From Strongylocentrotus pallidus (Eukaryota > Echinodermata > Echinoidea > Camarodonta > Strongylocentrotidae), in NCBI GenBank assembly GCA_030265145.1, contig JARBES010000113.1, forward strand, positions 21,243,605 to 21,266,607: a DNA stretch of 23,003 nt, in the 5' to 3' direction. Position numbers and translations under genes: made by a program. Positions 1 to 9,545 of this stretch are shown piece by piece. The notes under the pieces are model-generated. The model did not search any database and was not told the origin of the DNA. It was given only the letters and a program-made list of their open reading frames with translations. Every line of letters begins with the position of its first letter. The first letter of the stretch is position 1.

Positions 1-800
1 CGGACAGTGAGTTCCAAATATCCGGACCAGAATGTCTTATAGATTTCATAGCCATTGTTGTTTTAGGATTACATAAATGGTATTTATTTGATTGTCTGGT
101 TGGGTATGTATGAATATTTCTATTCAAACAAAACATTGGTGGGAAGTGGGAAGGTAGGGAATCATTATGTAGACGGAACATGAACAGTGCTTTTTGTAAA
201 AAGTTAATATCAGTTACTTTCAGAGTTTTTAACCTCGCGAATAGGGGATCAGTGTGATCGCGATATCCAGCATTGGTACACACACGAATCGCTTTCTTTT
301 GTAAAAGTAGCATTTTATCAGTATATACTTTTGAGTCTGCCCACAGTATATTGCAATAAGACATGTAAGGAAGAATCAAGGAATTGTATAGCATATATAG
401 AATATTCAAAGGCACATAATGTTTTAACTTATACAGTAAACCAACAGTGCGTGACACTCTCTTTGAAACGTAATGTACATGATCACTCCATTTCAGATTT
501 TCATTGATGATAGTTCCAAGAAATTTAGTATTTTGTTTTTTCTCCAAATATTCACCATCCAAGACTATTTCAGGTATAGGTTTATCAGTTGCATTTTTCC
601 TGCTTTGAAAATGGATATAATTAGTTTTTTTCAGATTCAGAGACAATTTGTTGCTCCTAAACCACAAAGACAGCTTAGGTAGCTCGGTGTTCAGAATTCT
701 CTGAAGTGATCGAAAATCGGAATTGGAGCAAAACACATTAGTATCATCAGCAAATATAATATATTGTAATGATGTAGTTGAGTTCGAGATATTGAAGAAA
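1..800 (-). mobile_element. LINE reverse transcriptase, C-terminal part, 5'-truncated
   Basis: The minus strand is open without a stop from about position 800 to the window edge and encodes the C-terminal half of a non-LTR reverse transcriptase. The catalytic FADD motif (FADDTNVF) lies near 730-755. It is followed by the thumb-region pattern with KTN and FLGTIINENLKW, then by the terminal HTDPLF and RHSGPDIWNSL blocks typical of CR1/Jockey-type LINEs. The upstream palm and the endonuclease are absent: recognisable similarity fades just before the ISNSTTSLQ stretch near 795, so the copy is 5'-truncated there. The element's 3' side runs off the left edge. The open frame suggests a young copy. 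It belongs to the transposon, not to the host gene to its right. The clade is a judgement from motif style. Confidence 0.88.
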
Positions 801-829
801 ACACCATATCCATCCCATACCCATCTGGC

Positions 830-1165
830 AATGCATTTTCCAACCAAAATAATTAATTATTTTGAATATCAAAAATGTATTACTATTCATATATTGTATA
901 AGTTCAATATATAATTGTATTGCAAATATGGTATTACAATTCATGTATATGTACCAAGCAATTTGCCAAGGTCGTTGAAGCACAATTATATATCATTTGT
1001 ACAAAAGAACTGCAATTTTACTTCACCATGCATAATGTTTTACGTGTAATTTTACTTTGTCACTGATGTATACCTTGTAAAAAAAAATGCAATTCGGCTC
1101 TCGGGCCGCGAATGTTTTTTAATGAAATAACCCATTTAAAATAAATTAATTAATAAATAAAAATG
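830..1165 (+). mobile_element. Probable LINE 3' tail, opposite orientation to the RT part
   Basis: An AT-rich stretch ends in a short hairpin near 1091-1112 (arms ATTCGGC and GCCGCGAAT) and then an A/T-rich run with AATAAA-like words up to about 1165. This arrangement resembles the 3' ends of CR1/Jockey-type LINEs, which often end in a conserved stem-loop and a simple tail. It points right, while the RT segment at 1-800 points left. The two may be one insertion inverted by twin priming, or two nested copies. I see nothing I can name in the rest of the gap, 1166-1381, which would be intron of the gene to the right. Confidence 0.4.
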
Positions 1166-1381
1166 TTAACGCGACAGCCCTTTTAGAAAGTACAAGAAAA
1201 GGCCGTATACAGGGCTTCAGGCTAAGCTAAACCCATAGTTTGGGTGTTAGCGTATGTTCCTTCAGATCATTTAATTTTATCGGGAGCTACTGGTTTATAT
1301 AGATTTTAAAAAATCAAGTTTCTGCCCTTTCTCTACTATTTAGACAAAAACATATTAGATATAACACTTCCATTTGTCCAG

Positions 1382-1669
1382 ATCTGATCCCGTTGGAAAT
1401 CAAAAAAGACGTCTGCCTTGTAGAGTTGGTTGATGTCGCCTTCCGTCTCATGATGATGGACATATATCCGCTCGCTAAAGCCCTTGACATATCCGCCGAC
1501 AAACTCAAATCATACAGAAGGCAATCTCTGAATAAGTCTAAATTGTCAAGAGGTACGATAGGGATTCTGGTAAGATTAGGTGAAGAGACCAACTTTACAA
1601 GGAGTAAACTGTGTGAAGCTCTTGCAAGAGGAGCAGGCTGGCAAGAAATGGCTCGTTTGGTGAAGTACG
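1382..1669 (+). CDS. Exon encoding Death domain 1
   Basis: The acceptor is the AG at 1380-1381 (TTTGTCCAG) and the donor is GTGAGT from 1670. The exon codes for about 96 residues. It matches the Death-domain pattern best of the four: IYPLAKALDISADKL corresponds to the helix 2-3 block (LA..LG.S...I). The later segment LVRLGEETNFTRSKLCEAL corresponds to the helix 5 region, with the usual tryptophan position filled by L, and GWQEMARLV to helix 6. An alternative acceptor at 1342-1343 also keeps the frame open but would be phase 2, unlike every other junction, so I prefer 1381. There is no in-frame ATG that would make this a first exon. Confidence 0.82.
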
Positions 1670-4600
1670 GTGAGTGAATACAATGTGTACATTTTCTGTA
1701 GTTTTTTTTCTCCAGGACTATCTAGAACGAGCCTTTTTTAACCTTAGGGCCCTCCACAAAACTTTATACAATGAATTATGCAAATTTGAACCTTTTTATC
1801 ATGAATATACTATTTAGAGAACTAAAAAAACTCATCTCGAGTTCAGTTTAAAGGCCAATAAGTTCAACTAACAAAGGAAATTCTATGTTAAATTTGGAAA
1901 CTTGCCTATTACAGAGTGTATATTTTCAATGTAAGTGAGAGCGTGCTTTATATTGAAATAATAATATAAGATAAAGCACTGTCATTGAAATCACACATTA
2001 CTTGCAATTTTCTTGATAGTTTGGGCGGAAGATATACGAATAAATAAAGTTAGCATCAGTTCTATTACGTGAGCGGGAATTAACCAATTAATTTAAACTG
2101 TGGTATTGCATTCGTCTTCGTCATGGAGCCTAACAACATAATATTAAACGTGCATTGGTTGACGAAATATGTGTTTACATTCTTACCAATGTCAAGTCGC
2201 CAACCCCTTTCCGCCAAACTTAATGTTTGCATATTTGTTTTCTCTGGAGGATACGAATTGTCACATGCTGATTTGTGTGCGGTCGGGTATGGGATCGGGT
2301 CCGGAAAGGAACGGTGCGCTAAGATACGTGAGAATCTCGGAATAGTCACTGAAGAAATGTTCACCATGAATATGCTCAAGTATTGGAGATCTTTGGTGAA
2401 TCCTCCGACGTACAACCCTAGAACAGCTCTGGCTGATGCCGTCATTCCGGTTCTTGGGAAAGAAAAGGCGCTAGGCATTATATCAGGTAACAGAACGCTT
2501 CGATTCTTCTTCTAATTAAGGTGATTTCCCCCCCCCCCCCCGACTTCTTGATTTGGGATGGCACTACAATGACCCTACTCTCTATTTCTTAGCCCCATGA
2601 TCCTAGGAATGATTGACACTAACTGTAGGATGCGCCATTTTGGAGTTGAGGTTAAAGGGATACACATTGAGTTTTGGTTATTTGTCATTAGTATGGTGCG
2701 GAACAGCGGTTTGGGGCTTCTTTTAACTTCTTGCACTCTTTTCCTTTCCATTCTGTCTTTTCAAATATCGGTTCCAGCTAATCGGTTTTAGTTGGCTATC
2801 ACTATATCGTATCCAAATTGAGAAGAAAATAAAGTGTGCCTGTAATTGTTCTGAGATCGAACCCTCCAGTGGAATACCGACTGAGATAAAAGGCAACCCG
2901 GAACATGGTTGTGAAAGGTACATACATGTTCCTCTGTCGGTGCACTTTTTCCTTCCAAATTTTCTTAGTGATGAGAAATATGGACAATGAGCTACTTATC
3001 CGTCATCCCCGAAACTTCCATCAAGTCATGTAAATGGAAAACTAAGTATAACAATAGATATTCATCCCCACAGGTAAATTCAGGCAGAGTGGGATTCAGA
3101 GTGGAAATGTCTTTCCCTTTATTCGAGATTATATCGAGTATGTTCAAGCATTCAACCTCGCCAGCGTGATTGGCGTACGGCACAGCAGCTCCGAGACACG
3201 CGAATTGACTTTCAAGCAGGTCCTTGAAATATGGCAAGAATCGCTTAAGAACGAGCCATTGACAGATATGCAACGAGAAGAACTATGTGCACGTCTAGAC
3301 GATGGAGGATTTAAGACTTTCTCTTCCAAAATACATCATGGTAATGGTAGTGATTGTTGTATCACCCGTTTGGTATCCACCTATTCATAAAATGATAAAA
3401 ATTAATAGGAGGAACCTTCACAAATAAAAATCTGAACCACAATACATACAAGGACATATTTGTTTCTATATTATTGACAAGTACACTTGTTTCATTGTTC
3501 TATCCCTTCATAATGAAATTGGTCGTATTTGTAGTCGTTTTGGCGATGTGACTTATGATAACAAATGACATGATTGAATCAGAGAGGTGAAAGAAAGGAG
3601 TAGAATGAAGCCCCTTTCCTTTGACCCCATGCTCAAAGCCGCCGAAAAGTTATGCGCTAATCTGCAACTTTTGACCAGGTGGTGCGATAAAAGAGCGCAT
3701 GAAACTTCAGGATTTAGAATTCCTACATCAGAAAATGGTATCACAGCAACTGTTTGCTGCCCCTTTTAATGATTTCTCACCCATTGTTGAATGTGTAATG
3801 AGTAAAACAAGCGAACACAAACTTGTGTAATTTTATCTTTTTTTCCAACTGCAAAAATACAAAAAACATGCGCAATCACGCATAGGCAAACAAAGAGTGA
3901 TTGAAGATTGTAAATCATGGATTAAATAACGAGACATTAAAACATGCACAAATTAGCGCATTATCCTAAAATATTGAGTTTTTGCCTGGTTCTAATTTTT
4001 CTTTTACCAACTCTGGCACACAAATTATATGAAGGGCGGAGTACTAAATTTTTAAAACAATTGTTTGATGCACTATCCCCAATACAATCCCCATATAAAG
4101 TTTATAATTTACACTTAAATTTTGCCGGTAATTAAATATTTTGTAATAAGTGTGATACTGGTGCCTGGCCTCCGAAGTTCCCCGCAGTAGAAGCGCGGCT
4201 CGGAGAATGGAACTTCAAAGCCAAGTGAAAGGTTACACATCCCATTGTTACGCTTTAGCACTCACGAATGCGTTTAAATAAATTACAATATTTTCCACTC
4301 CTTTCTTTCACCTCCCTGATTGAATGCAGTTTTAGTGGACAGAGTATATATTGGAGTGAGCATGTTATTTGTTTCTTTTTATTGCAGGGGACCAGCTGCA
4401 CGTTGAGAACGGCGATATCCCTAAAGAGATGGAAACAGCAATCGAACACGATGTTGCCGGACACGTTTCTCATGTGCTTTACGCTAAGGTAAAATCTTTC
4501 AAGGGAACGTTAACTATCAGGCAAGTCCTTGAAAAGTGGGAAGAAAAACTAAGGAAAAAACCACTGGAGCAGCGGGAACGCATCCTTCTCAGCAATCGAC

Positions 4601-5066
4601 TCTTCAAAGGAGGTTATAAGGATTTCTCATTTGAAGTCATGATAGGTAAGAAAGATATACGCCAATTATCTGATTGCGTTGAGTTGGCTATGATTACAGT
4701 GATGTTAGCTGGAGCCAATGGCTACGATCCCTCGATCCCATCCACACCCAGATCAAGACGACTATCGCGTAAACAATTATTATTATCTGTCGAGCATAGT
4801 TACTTGCCCCAATGATAAAGATTACCTTCAAAGACCATTTCAACCAGGAAAACATTTTTCGCGGGAGAAATATTTACCAGTAGTTTAAAATGTTCATATA
4901 GAATAAAACAAACTTAATAAAATTAACTTTTGTATGTACAAAGAAAGACAAAAAGTGATATTAACAGATAGTCCGGTCATAGGCATGTATAATAATTATA
5001 GTTTAATACAAATATATGTTCTTCTGATGCTTATTCACTCTTACAGGTTTGTACCGAAGCCACTAA
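1382..5066 (+). CDS. Multi-Death-domain protein, 3' part (five exons, N-terminus outside window)
   Basis: Five exons join in frame: 1382-1669, 2250-2486, 3074-3340, 4388-4645 and 5047-5066, giving 356 residues to a TAA at 5064-5066. All junctions are phase 1, and the four large exons are 288, 237, 267 and 258 bases, all multiples of three. Each large exon encodes one helical unit of Death-domain size. Death-fold domains assemble signalling complexes by contacts between like domains, in apoptosis and innate immune signalling, usually at the cytosolic face of receptors or in adaptors. The first exon here begins with a split codon, so more coding sequence must lie to the left, beyond the LINE. 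I see no membrane span, caspase, NACHT or kinase part in the window, so the architecture of the whole protein is unknown. I do not assign a gene name. Confidence 0.8.
2250..2486 (+). CDS. Exon encoding Death-like domain 2
   Basis: The acceptor is TTTTCTCTGGAG ending at 2249 and the donor is GTAACA from 2487; both junctions are phase 1. The exon codes for 79 residues, shorter than its neighbours. The second half reads as a Death domain: IRENLGIV, then the conserved aromatic in MLKYWRSLV, then NPRTALADAVIPVLGKEKA, where R-T-x-L-x-x-A stands for the TRxxLxxAL block. The N-terminal helix is short and carries an unusual GIGSGKERC stretch in place of the expected helix 2 sequence. That could mean a loop change or a degenerate domain. 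The frame is intact. Confidence 0.75.
2487..3073 (+). other. Intron between Death domains 2 and 3
   Basis: Apart from a poly-C run of about 14 bases (2527-2540) I see no exon, repeat or RNA in it. The intron between domains 1 and 2 (1670-2249) likewise shows nothing I can name. Confidence 0.6.
3074..3340 (+). CDS. Exon encoding Death-like domain 3
   Basis: The acceptor is ATCCCCACAG ending at 3073 and the donor is GTAATG from 3341; both are phase 1. The exon codes for 89 residues. A likely first helix is FIRDYIEYVQAF. The core is LTFKQVLEIWQESL (conserved tryptophan), then REELCARLDDGGFKTFSSKI. It is the closest relative of the next exon: over their last 46 residues 21 are identical by hand alignment, with shared QVLE.W, a PL pair, RL..GG.K.FS and a final G. 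The exon begins with a basic, glycine/serine-rich linker of about 15 residues that the other exons lack. Confidence 0.76.
3580..4318. mobile_element. hAT-like non-autonomous DNA element in intron
   Basis: Two ends form an inverted repeat of about 26 bases with two mismatches: the left end starts CAGAGAGGTGAAAGAAAGGA at 3580, and the right end, read in reverse complement from 4318, starts CAGGGAGGTGAAAGAAAGGA. They are flanked by the same direct repeat, ATTGAAT (3573-3579 and 4319-4325), which extends to 8-9 matching bases if the last element bases are counted. CAGRG termini with a target duplication of about 8 bases are the pattern of hAT elements. I recognise no transposase inside, so this would be a non-autonomous copy of about 740 bases. 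It ends about 70 bases before the acceptor of the next exon. Confidence 0.65.
4167..4222. repeat. GC-rich hairpin inside the hAT-like element
   Basis: The arms GGCCTCCGAAGTTCC and GGAACTTCAAAGCC pair imperfectly around a loop of about 27 bases that itself contains a CCGC/GCGG pairing. It is the most GC-rich spot of an otherwise AT-rich element. I see no tRNA or known small RNA in it. Confidence 0.45.
4388..4645 (+). CDS. Exon encoding Death-like domain 4
   Basis: A strong acceptor (TTTCTTTTTATTGCAG, ending 4387) and a strong donor (GTAAGA from 4646) bound the exon; both are phase 1. It codes for 86 residues. IEHDVAGHVSHVL forms the first helical part, LTIRQVLEKWEEKLRKKPL carries the conserved tryptophan, and LSNRLFKGGYKDFSFEVM closes the domain. 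The region LRKKPLEQRER is highly charged, as is common on Death-domain contact surfaces. If the following intron were retained, the frame would run on for about 56 codons to a stop near 4815. That is most likely chance given the good donor. Confidence 0.8.
5047..5066 (+). CDS. Terminal coding exon (six residues)
   Basis: The acceptor TTATTCACTCTTACAG ends at 5046 and has a clear pyrimidine tract. Joining phase 1 from the previous exon gives G-L-Y-R-S-H and then TAA. The remaining bases downstream would be 3' untranslated. A different frame is open through this exon (to a TGA at 5153-5155) but needs a phase 2 junction, for which I see no good donor. The terminal exon is therefore supported by splice-site quality and phase, not by domain content. 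Confidence 0.6.
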
Positions 5067-5745
5067 AGCCAAAGGGGGCAGCATACACAGGTCAGACGCC
5101 AATCATTCAGTCAGCACTTGTTCAAGGTCTACAAGCATTGGGCTCCGTCTCTTGATGGGACGCTAATCCTATCTGGTTTCATTTGATTTCCATTAAATGC
5201 AACCCTTTTCCTACAAATGGTAGTCCAGAATCTGCCCGGTCCTTTATAATTCCCTACACATTTTCAAGCCGTCGAAGATGGCGGTATCTACAAACTCATA
5301 ATTATGCTCACCAGCCTTTTCGCCGGGTGTCTTAATTTCATGATCACGCCATCATCGGCTGGTAGTAAGTAAGTAGGGAGAGGTAGCGTTGGTGTGGTGG
5401 AGATCAAAATTAGATAGGCCAGGTTCTGGACTATACAAATGGGCGCTTCTTTCGAAATTGTTTGATTTTAAGATCTATTTTGTTTTCATTATTTTGACAC
5501 TTCCGCCCATTTGTGCATCGGTAACTCAATTTCACTGCAAACTTGTTAGAGAGTGGTCTGTGACATTTGAGTTAAATTTTGACAAAAACAGCATAATCGG
5601 TTTTTCACGCACTGACTTAAAAAAATAGAACAAAATCAGCATGAAATATATTGTGATTTTAAATTATTTTTTTGGTTATGTTTTATGTTTTGTTGTAAAT
5701 GTCATAGTAAAACAATTTCAAGTTTGTAAAATGTCCAATGTCAGG

Positions 5746-5751
5746 AATAAA
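5746..5751 (+). terminator. Poly(A) signal candidate for the Death-domain gene
   Basis: AATAAA lies about 680 bases after the stop codon, at the end of an AT-rich, gene-free stretch that fits a 3' untranslated region (5067 to ~5770). A weaker ATTAAA at 5192-5197 would give a much shorter 3' end. Confidence 0.4.
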
Positions 5752-5766
5752 CGAGTTAACAATAGT

Positions 5767-8419
5767 TAAGCGATCAGGCTCTAGCCCTAAATTAGCGGAT
5801 GTCATGACTTTGGCATCTTTCCTGGTGGAGAACCTCTGTTGACCTTTAAGTTATTCCTAAAGTTTTTGTTTAAGACTTATGAATTAATGTTACCTTATAT
5901 CGTCTTTTCTATATTCAAGCTTCTACTTGAATATATCGGATTTTAGTGGTCATTTTTAGGTAAGGTTAGGCAAGCTGATCATACATTCCTAAATGTCTTC
6001 AGGTAATACGATTAGCTATTACATTATTCATGTAAATGTGTAACATGAATGCTTCCATATTTCGAGAGTTATGTTCGTTTGGTGGGATCGCCCTAATGCT
6101 CAAACATCGGGTCATTTATTCCGATGATATGGTAACCACGCTATAAGTGTACATGAATGTTGTGAATATGCAGAAAACTACACCATGCCTACCCATAGTA
6201 AGGTTATGTTGCTTTAGGAGAATGGAACGGCTATCAAAAGAAAATGAAAGGGACGTCTTAAGGTGACAAATTAATATTCGCTTATAGCCACGTGCTTTCT
6301 CAATCAATTCTCCCATTTTTCTGTATATGTATACAAAAGCATAATATCTTTTACAATTTATATTAGATTGTTATGGTTTTAATTTAGTTTTGAACGAAAT
6401 GCAGCTCCATCACGAATACTCATATCTAGCTTCAAGAGATTTGTCTCCTTCTTCCATCTGCATTTGAATGCATATTAAGAAATGCAAAAGTTTGTGTAGT
6501 CATTGGTTACTCTGAATTTCTGATAGTTAAAGGACGAGGTCAAAATTGATAGTTTATAGTACTTAAGCAAAATGTGTTTAAACAAATCTTTATAGATGCA
6601 GTTACTTCGTTTATTCAGATATTTTGTATTGTATCTTGTGTATAAACATGAATCATGTACTAAATCTGTCATTTTTATTTGTATCTGTATTTGCGGATCG
6701 AGTAAAATATTTACAGCTTTATATCTCCATTTACGGCTGGCCTCCCAAACTTCTTTTTTCCCTTTCTTCAATTGTTCAGTATTTACTACACTATCTTTAT
6801 ATAATCCTTTTATCTCTGTTTCAGTTTTTTCTATTTTTTTCTTTTCTATTCTTCGCCAATTTCTTCGTGAAACATTGTGTGGAATTGCCGAATTGTTTTA
6901 GTTTAACAAAAATCCCAAAGCAATCTTTTGTTTCTTAAATTGATTCTTAAATTGTAAGTATTTTTAAAATGTAATTAAAACTCACATTTTAAAGAAATAT
7001 AAATCAGGACAAATCGTTTTGTTCACATACTTAAACAGCTACAAAACCTGGTAAGGGTATAAATTAGTTACTTGTGTATATTGTTCAATAATTATATATG
7101 ACTATATATATTTTATGGTTCCATCAATCCTTGCTTCTTTGGTTTGATTGAAAAGGTGTATATAAGTTTTGTTATGTTCCTCCGGTATTTTTATTTTGGA
7201 GATGGTGAATAAAAACACATTTCAAAATGTAAAATGAAAGAACTCATGACTGCTTCTTTTTGTTTGTGTATGTACATTTTATTAAAATCATTACTTCTAA
7301 TTCCACGGATAAATATAGGACAAATGTATAAGCAAATTACATGACAAAGCATACAAATATGAGAATAACACATGCCGGATTATTTACATATTGATGATGG
7401 CTTGCCCAATAGCCCATTCATGAATGTGTTTTATATTTGTTTATTTGTTTATGTATTATATTTATACAGGCTTGCACATTCCATGAGGCTCTGTGTTTTG
7501 CACAATGCTATTCAATAACAATCATCAATGATTTAAGAAACAGATAACAGCAACAACAAATAGAGAAATAAATACACACAACGTTATATATTTTATATGT
7601 CAACAAGTTTACAACTAAATTGGATGGTTGAGGCGATACAGTTGCACATTTTTGGTATATTATTGTACGTACAGACAAATATTATTTTGTAAATCAGATG
7701 CTTGATACTAAGTGATGAGAATTTCAGGCATTCTTACCAAAAAAAATTAATAACAATATATCGACGAGAGAAGATAGCCTTTTATCGATTTAAAATATCA
7801 TAATTAACGACGAAAAATGCACATGTATATTATCTGATATAGCCTAACACACATGCTACCAAAGTTGCTATGTACATATTTACCTTTGATATATTTTAAG
7901 ATAATTATTGCATTTAAAGCAATACAAGTAAAACACTTTGGTTGTTCACAAGATAGCTGAATCATTGAATATATGTGCACGCTTCAATACAAATGAAATA
8001 ACCAGAAACTTGCAAAGACTGATGCACTTCATTTATACAAAAAGTTTCATGTCAACCAATGTTTACTAATTGTATTCATTCTGCAAGTAATAACATAATT
8101 CAATTACAGGTAGTACTGCTGCAATTATTGTACAATTATATTATGACGGAACAAAGATACAAACTACGGGTTTAATTGGTTTTATAGTTAAATCAAAAGT
8201 TGTAAGGGATGGATTGGCATAAAGTGATTTTAATATCAAGTATACATACATTATTGTATTTTAAATTTGCAAGTAACAAACTCAACATTGAGAGGATATA
8301 TATTGAGAATTCATGCAGATAAAAGTTATTCGAACTGTTCTATAAAGAACTGTACTGGAACTAAGTGCAGATTTATATACATAGTATGCATTGATATTTC
8401 AAATTTTAAATTACTTCTA
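5767..8419. other. Gene-free region between the convergent genes
   Basis: AT-rich sequence without an ORF that looks like protein. The stretch 6600-6930 is pyrimidine-rich on the plus strand, which creates two overlapping open frames of low-complexity hydrophobic residues that I do not believe. A segment near 7430-7660 begins with T-rich repeats and resembles a dispersed 3' tail, but I cannot name a family. No tRNA, rRNA or splice-flanked exon was found. Confidence 0.5.
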
Positions 8420-8690
8420 CCCAAGAGCCCCCTTTCCTCCAGGCTGGCTCCTATTAGTACCCCTTACCTCATCGTTTGCCCCTCTTACCTCCCTCTTCCG
8501 GTGGGTCTGTGTGGACTGGCAAGACATTCGGAATCATGTTCAAGGTACAAGTGCTTGCTTCGTCACTGGTTAATGAATGCAATGACTGTCTTTGTGGGAA
8601 AGTGGACTTTTGCAGTTTACCCCCACATCCCCCTTCCCCTCTGCCCCTCCCCTATCGTTCAGCAATCAGAGACCCACCTCTATTTGTAAC
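8420..8690. other. C-rich island of unknown origin
   Basis: This stretch has runs of CCCC and CCT on the plus strand and is clearly richer in C than its flanks. A frame of 140 codons (8267-8689) crosses it, but its residues are low-complexity proline and leucine after an unremarkable start, and no domain or splice signal supports it. It could be a fragment of an old repeat or a processed copy. Confidence 0.35.
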
Positions 8691-8947
8691 ATAATAGTGA
8701 TACTGGAAGTTTCCAAACATTTGATGACTTTACTGAATTTTATGTCTAACAATTCAACATCAAACGTAGATTAAGGTTTATATCTAAATGTCGCATTTAC
8801 AGTCGTCTATTTACGTAAGTACAATAATGTGATGATGGTGAAAAATTGCACGTAGGGCGACAGTGCAAAACAGACCCACCACTATGGAAGCTTAAGCATG
8901 CAGCGGGAAGGTGTCATGCCGCGAAAACGAGAGGGTGTGTCGTTGTA

Positions 8948-9088
8948 AATCGTCAAGGCGCCTTGTTTAGGTCTAGAATGCAAAAAAGTGACTTGTTAAA
9001 ACTCGCCAAATTGCCTTGACTTGAACAAGGCACATTGTCAAGTTTTAACAAATCACTCTATCGTCTTAAACATGGCGCCTTGGCAAGT
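8948..9088. mobile_element. Fold-back (MITE-like) element
   Basis: Two arms of about 60-65 bases, 8952-9018 and 9026-9084, are inverted copies of each other, separated by only about 7 bases. Shared blocks include CAAGGCGCC at the outer ends, TTGTTAAAACT in the middle and TGCCTTG at the inner ends, with a small gap in one arm. No coding capacity. I could not define a target-site duplication. Confidence 0.7.
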
Positions 9089-9202
9089 CATAAGCCGCCT
9101 TCTCGCTGCAACCGATAGTCGTACAGAACTGTGGCACTTCGGTCCGCACGCTGTTGCTTTCACGGGTACTTCGATGTATCGATAGACGTATAGTCGTATC
9201 GT

Positions 9203-9208
9203 TTTATT
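9203..9208 (-). terminator. Poly(A) signal of the Ig/FN3 receptor gene
   Basis: The minus strand reads AATAAA about 65 bases after the receptor's stop codon, a normal distance for a compact 3' untranslated region. Confidence 0.55.
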
Positions 9209-9272
9209 GTTGTACAATATCCTGCGTTCTGATTGGATGGTTGGATAGGCATATTGTCGTATAGTTGTACGG

Positions 9273-9545
9273 TTATTGGCATGCCTGGCCCGCCATACAC
9301 GTGTCCCAGACTACCTGCTTGATCGTTTCTGAGGTCTGATCGATTTTGGTGACCGCTTCCATTTCTGATCCCTTGAAGATTCGTTTTGAGTAACTGACCT
9401 GGGATTCTTCTCTTTCTTCCGTTGAAGGAAAGTCTGCGTAAGAATGATGGAGGATAATGTATGACTCGTCGTCTTTCTGATCGCATTCCTGCTTGTCGAG
9501 CCGTGGTGGTGCATTCACTTCTTCGTACTCATGAGCAACCCTTTT
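9273..9545 (-). CDS. Exon 10: tyrosine-motif tail and stop
   Basis: 90 codons and TAA (9275-9273). The acceptor is AAATATACAG. The tail holds HEYEEV (Y641), ESYIIL (Y663), HSYADF (Y670) and VSYSKR (Y686). YEEV resembles Src-family SH2 targets, and YIIL fits Y-x-x-L, the core of ITIM/ITAM-like and sorting motifs. The 22-residue spacing between Y641 and Y663 is too wide for a classic ITAM (6-8 residues between the motifs). The rest is charged, Glu/Lys-rich, without a catalytic domain. Confidence 0.83.
   Translation of the reverse strand, partial: KRVAHEYEEVNAPPRLDKQECDQKDDESYIILHHSYADFPSTEEREESQVSYSKRIFKGSEMEAVTKIDQTSETIKQVVWDTCMAGQACQ

Noticed and set aside
473-682. Plus-strand open frame in the LINE region
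   Set aside because: It is the antisense shadow of the reverse-transcriptase frame on the minus strand.
2080-2478. 132-codon minus-strand open frame
   Set aside because: It is antisense to the second Death-domain exon, which has splice sites and a domain pattern.
3587-3769. Possible extra Death-domain exon (LLTRWCDKRAHETSG)
   Set aside because: The RW plus ET pattern recalls a Death domain, but it lies inside the hAT-like element, lacks a convincing acceptor and does not keep phase 1 length.
4646-4815. Extension of Death domain 4 by intron read-through
   Set aside because: The donor GTAAGA is strong and phase-matched to the next acceptor; the extension has no domain character.
6596-6938. 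Two overlapping hydrophobic open frames of about 100 codons
   Set aside because: They translate a T-rich, pyrimidine-rich tract; Phe/Leu/Ser-rich residues in two frames at once show composition, not coding.
8267-8689. 140-codon open frame on the plus strand
   Set aside because: Low-complexity Pro/Leu content from a C-rich tract, no domain, no splice context; other frames over the same stretch are equally open.
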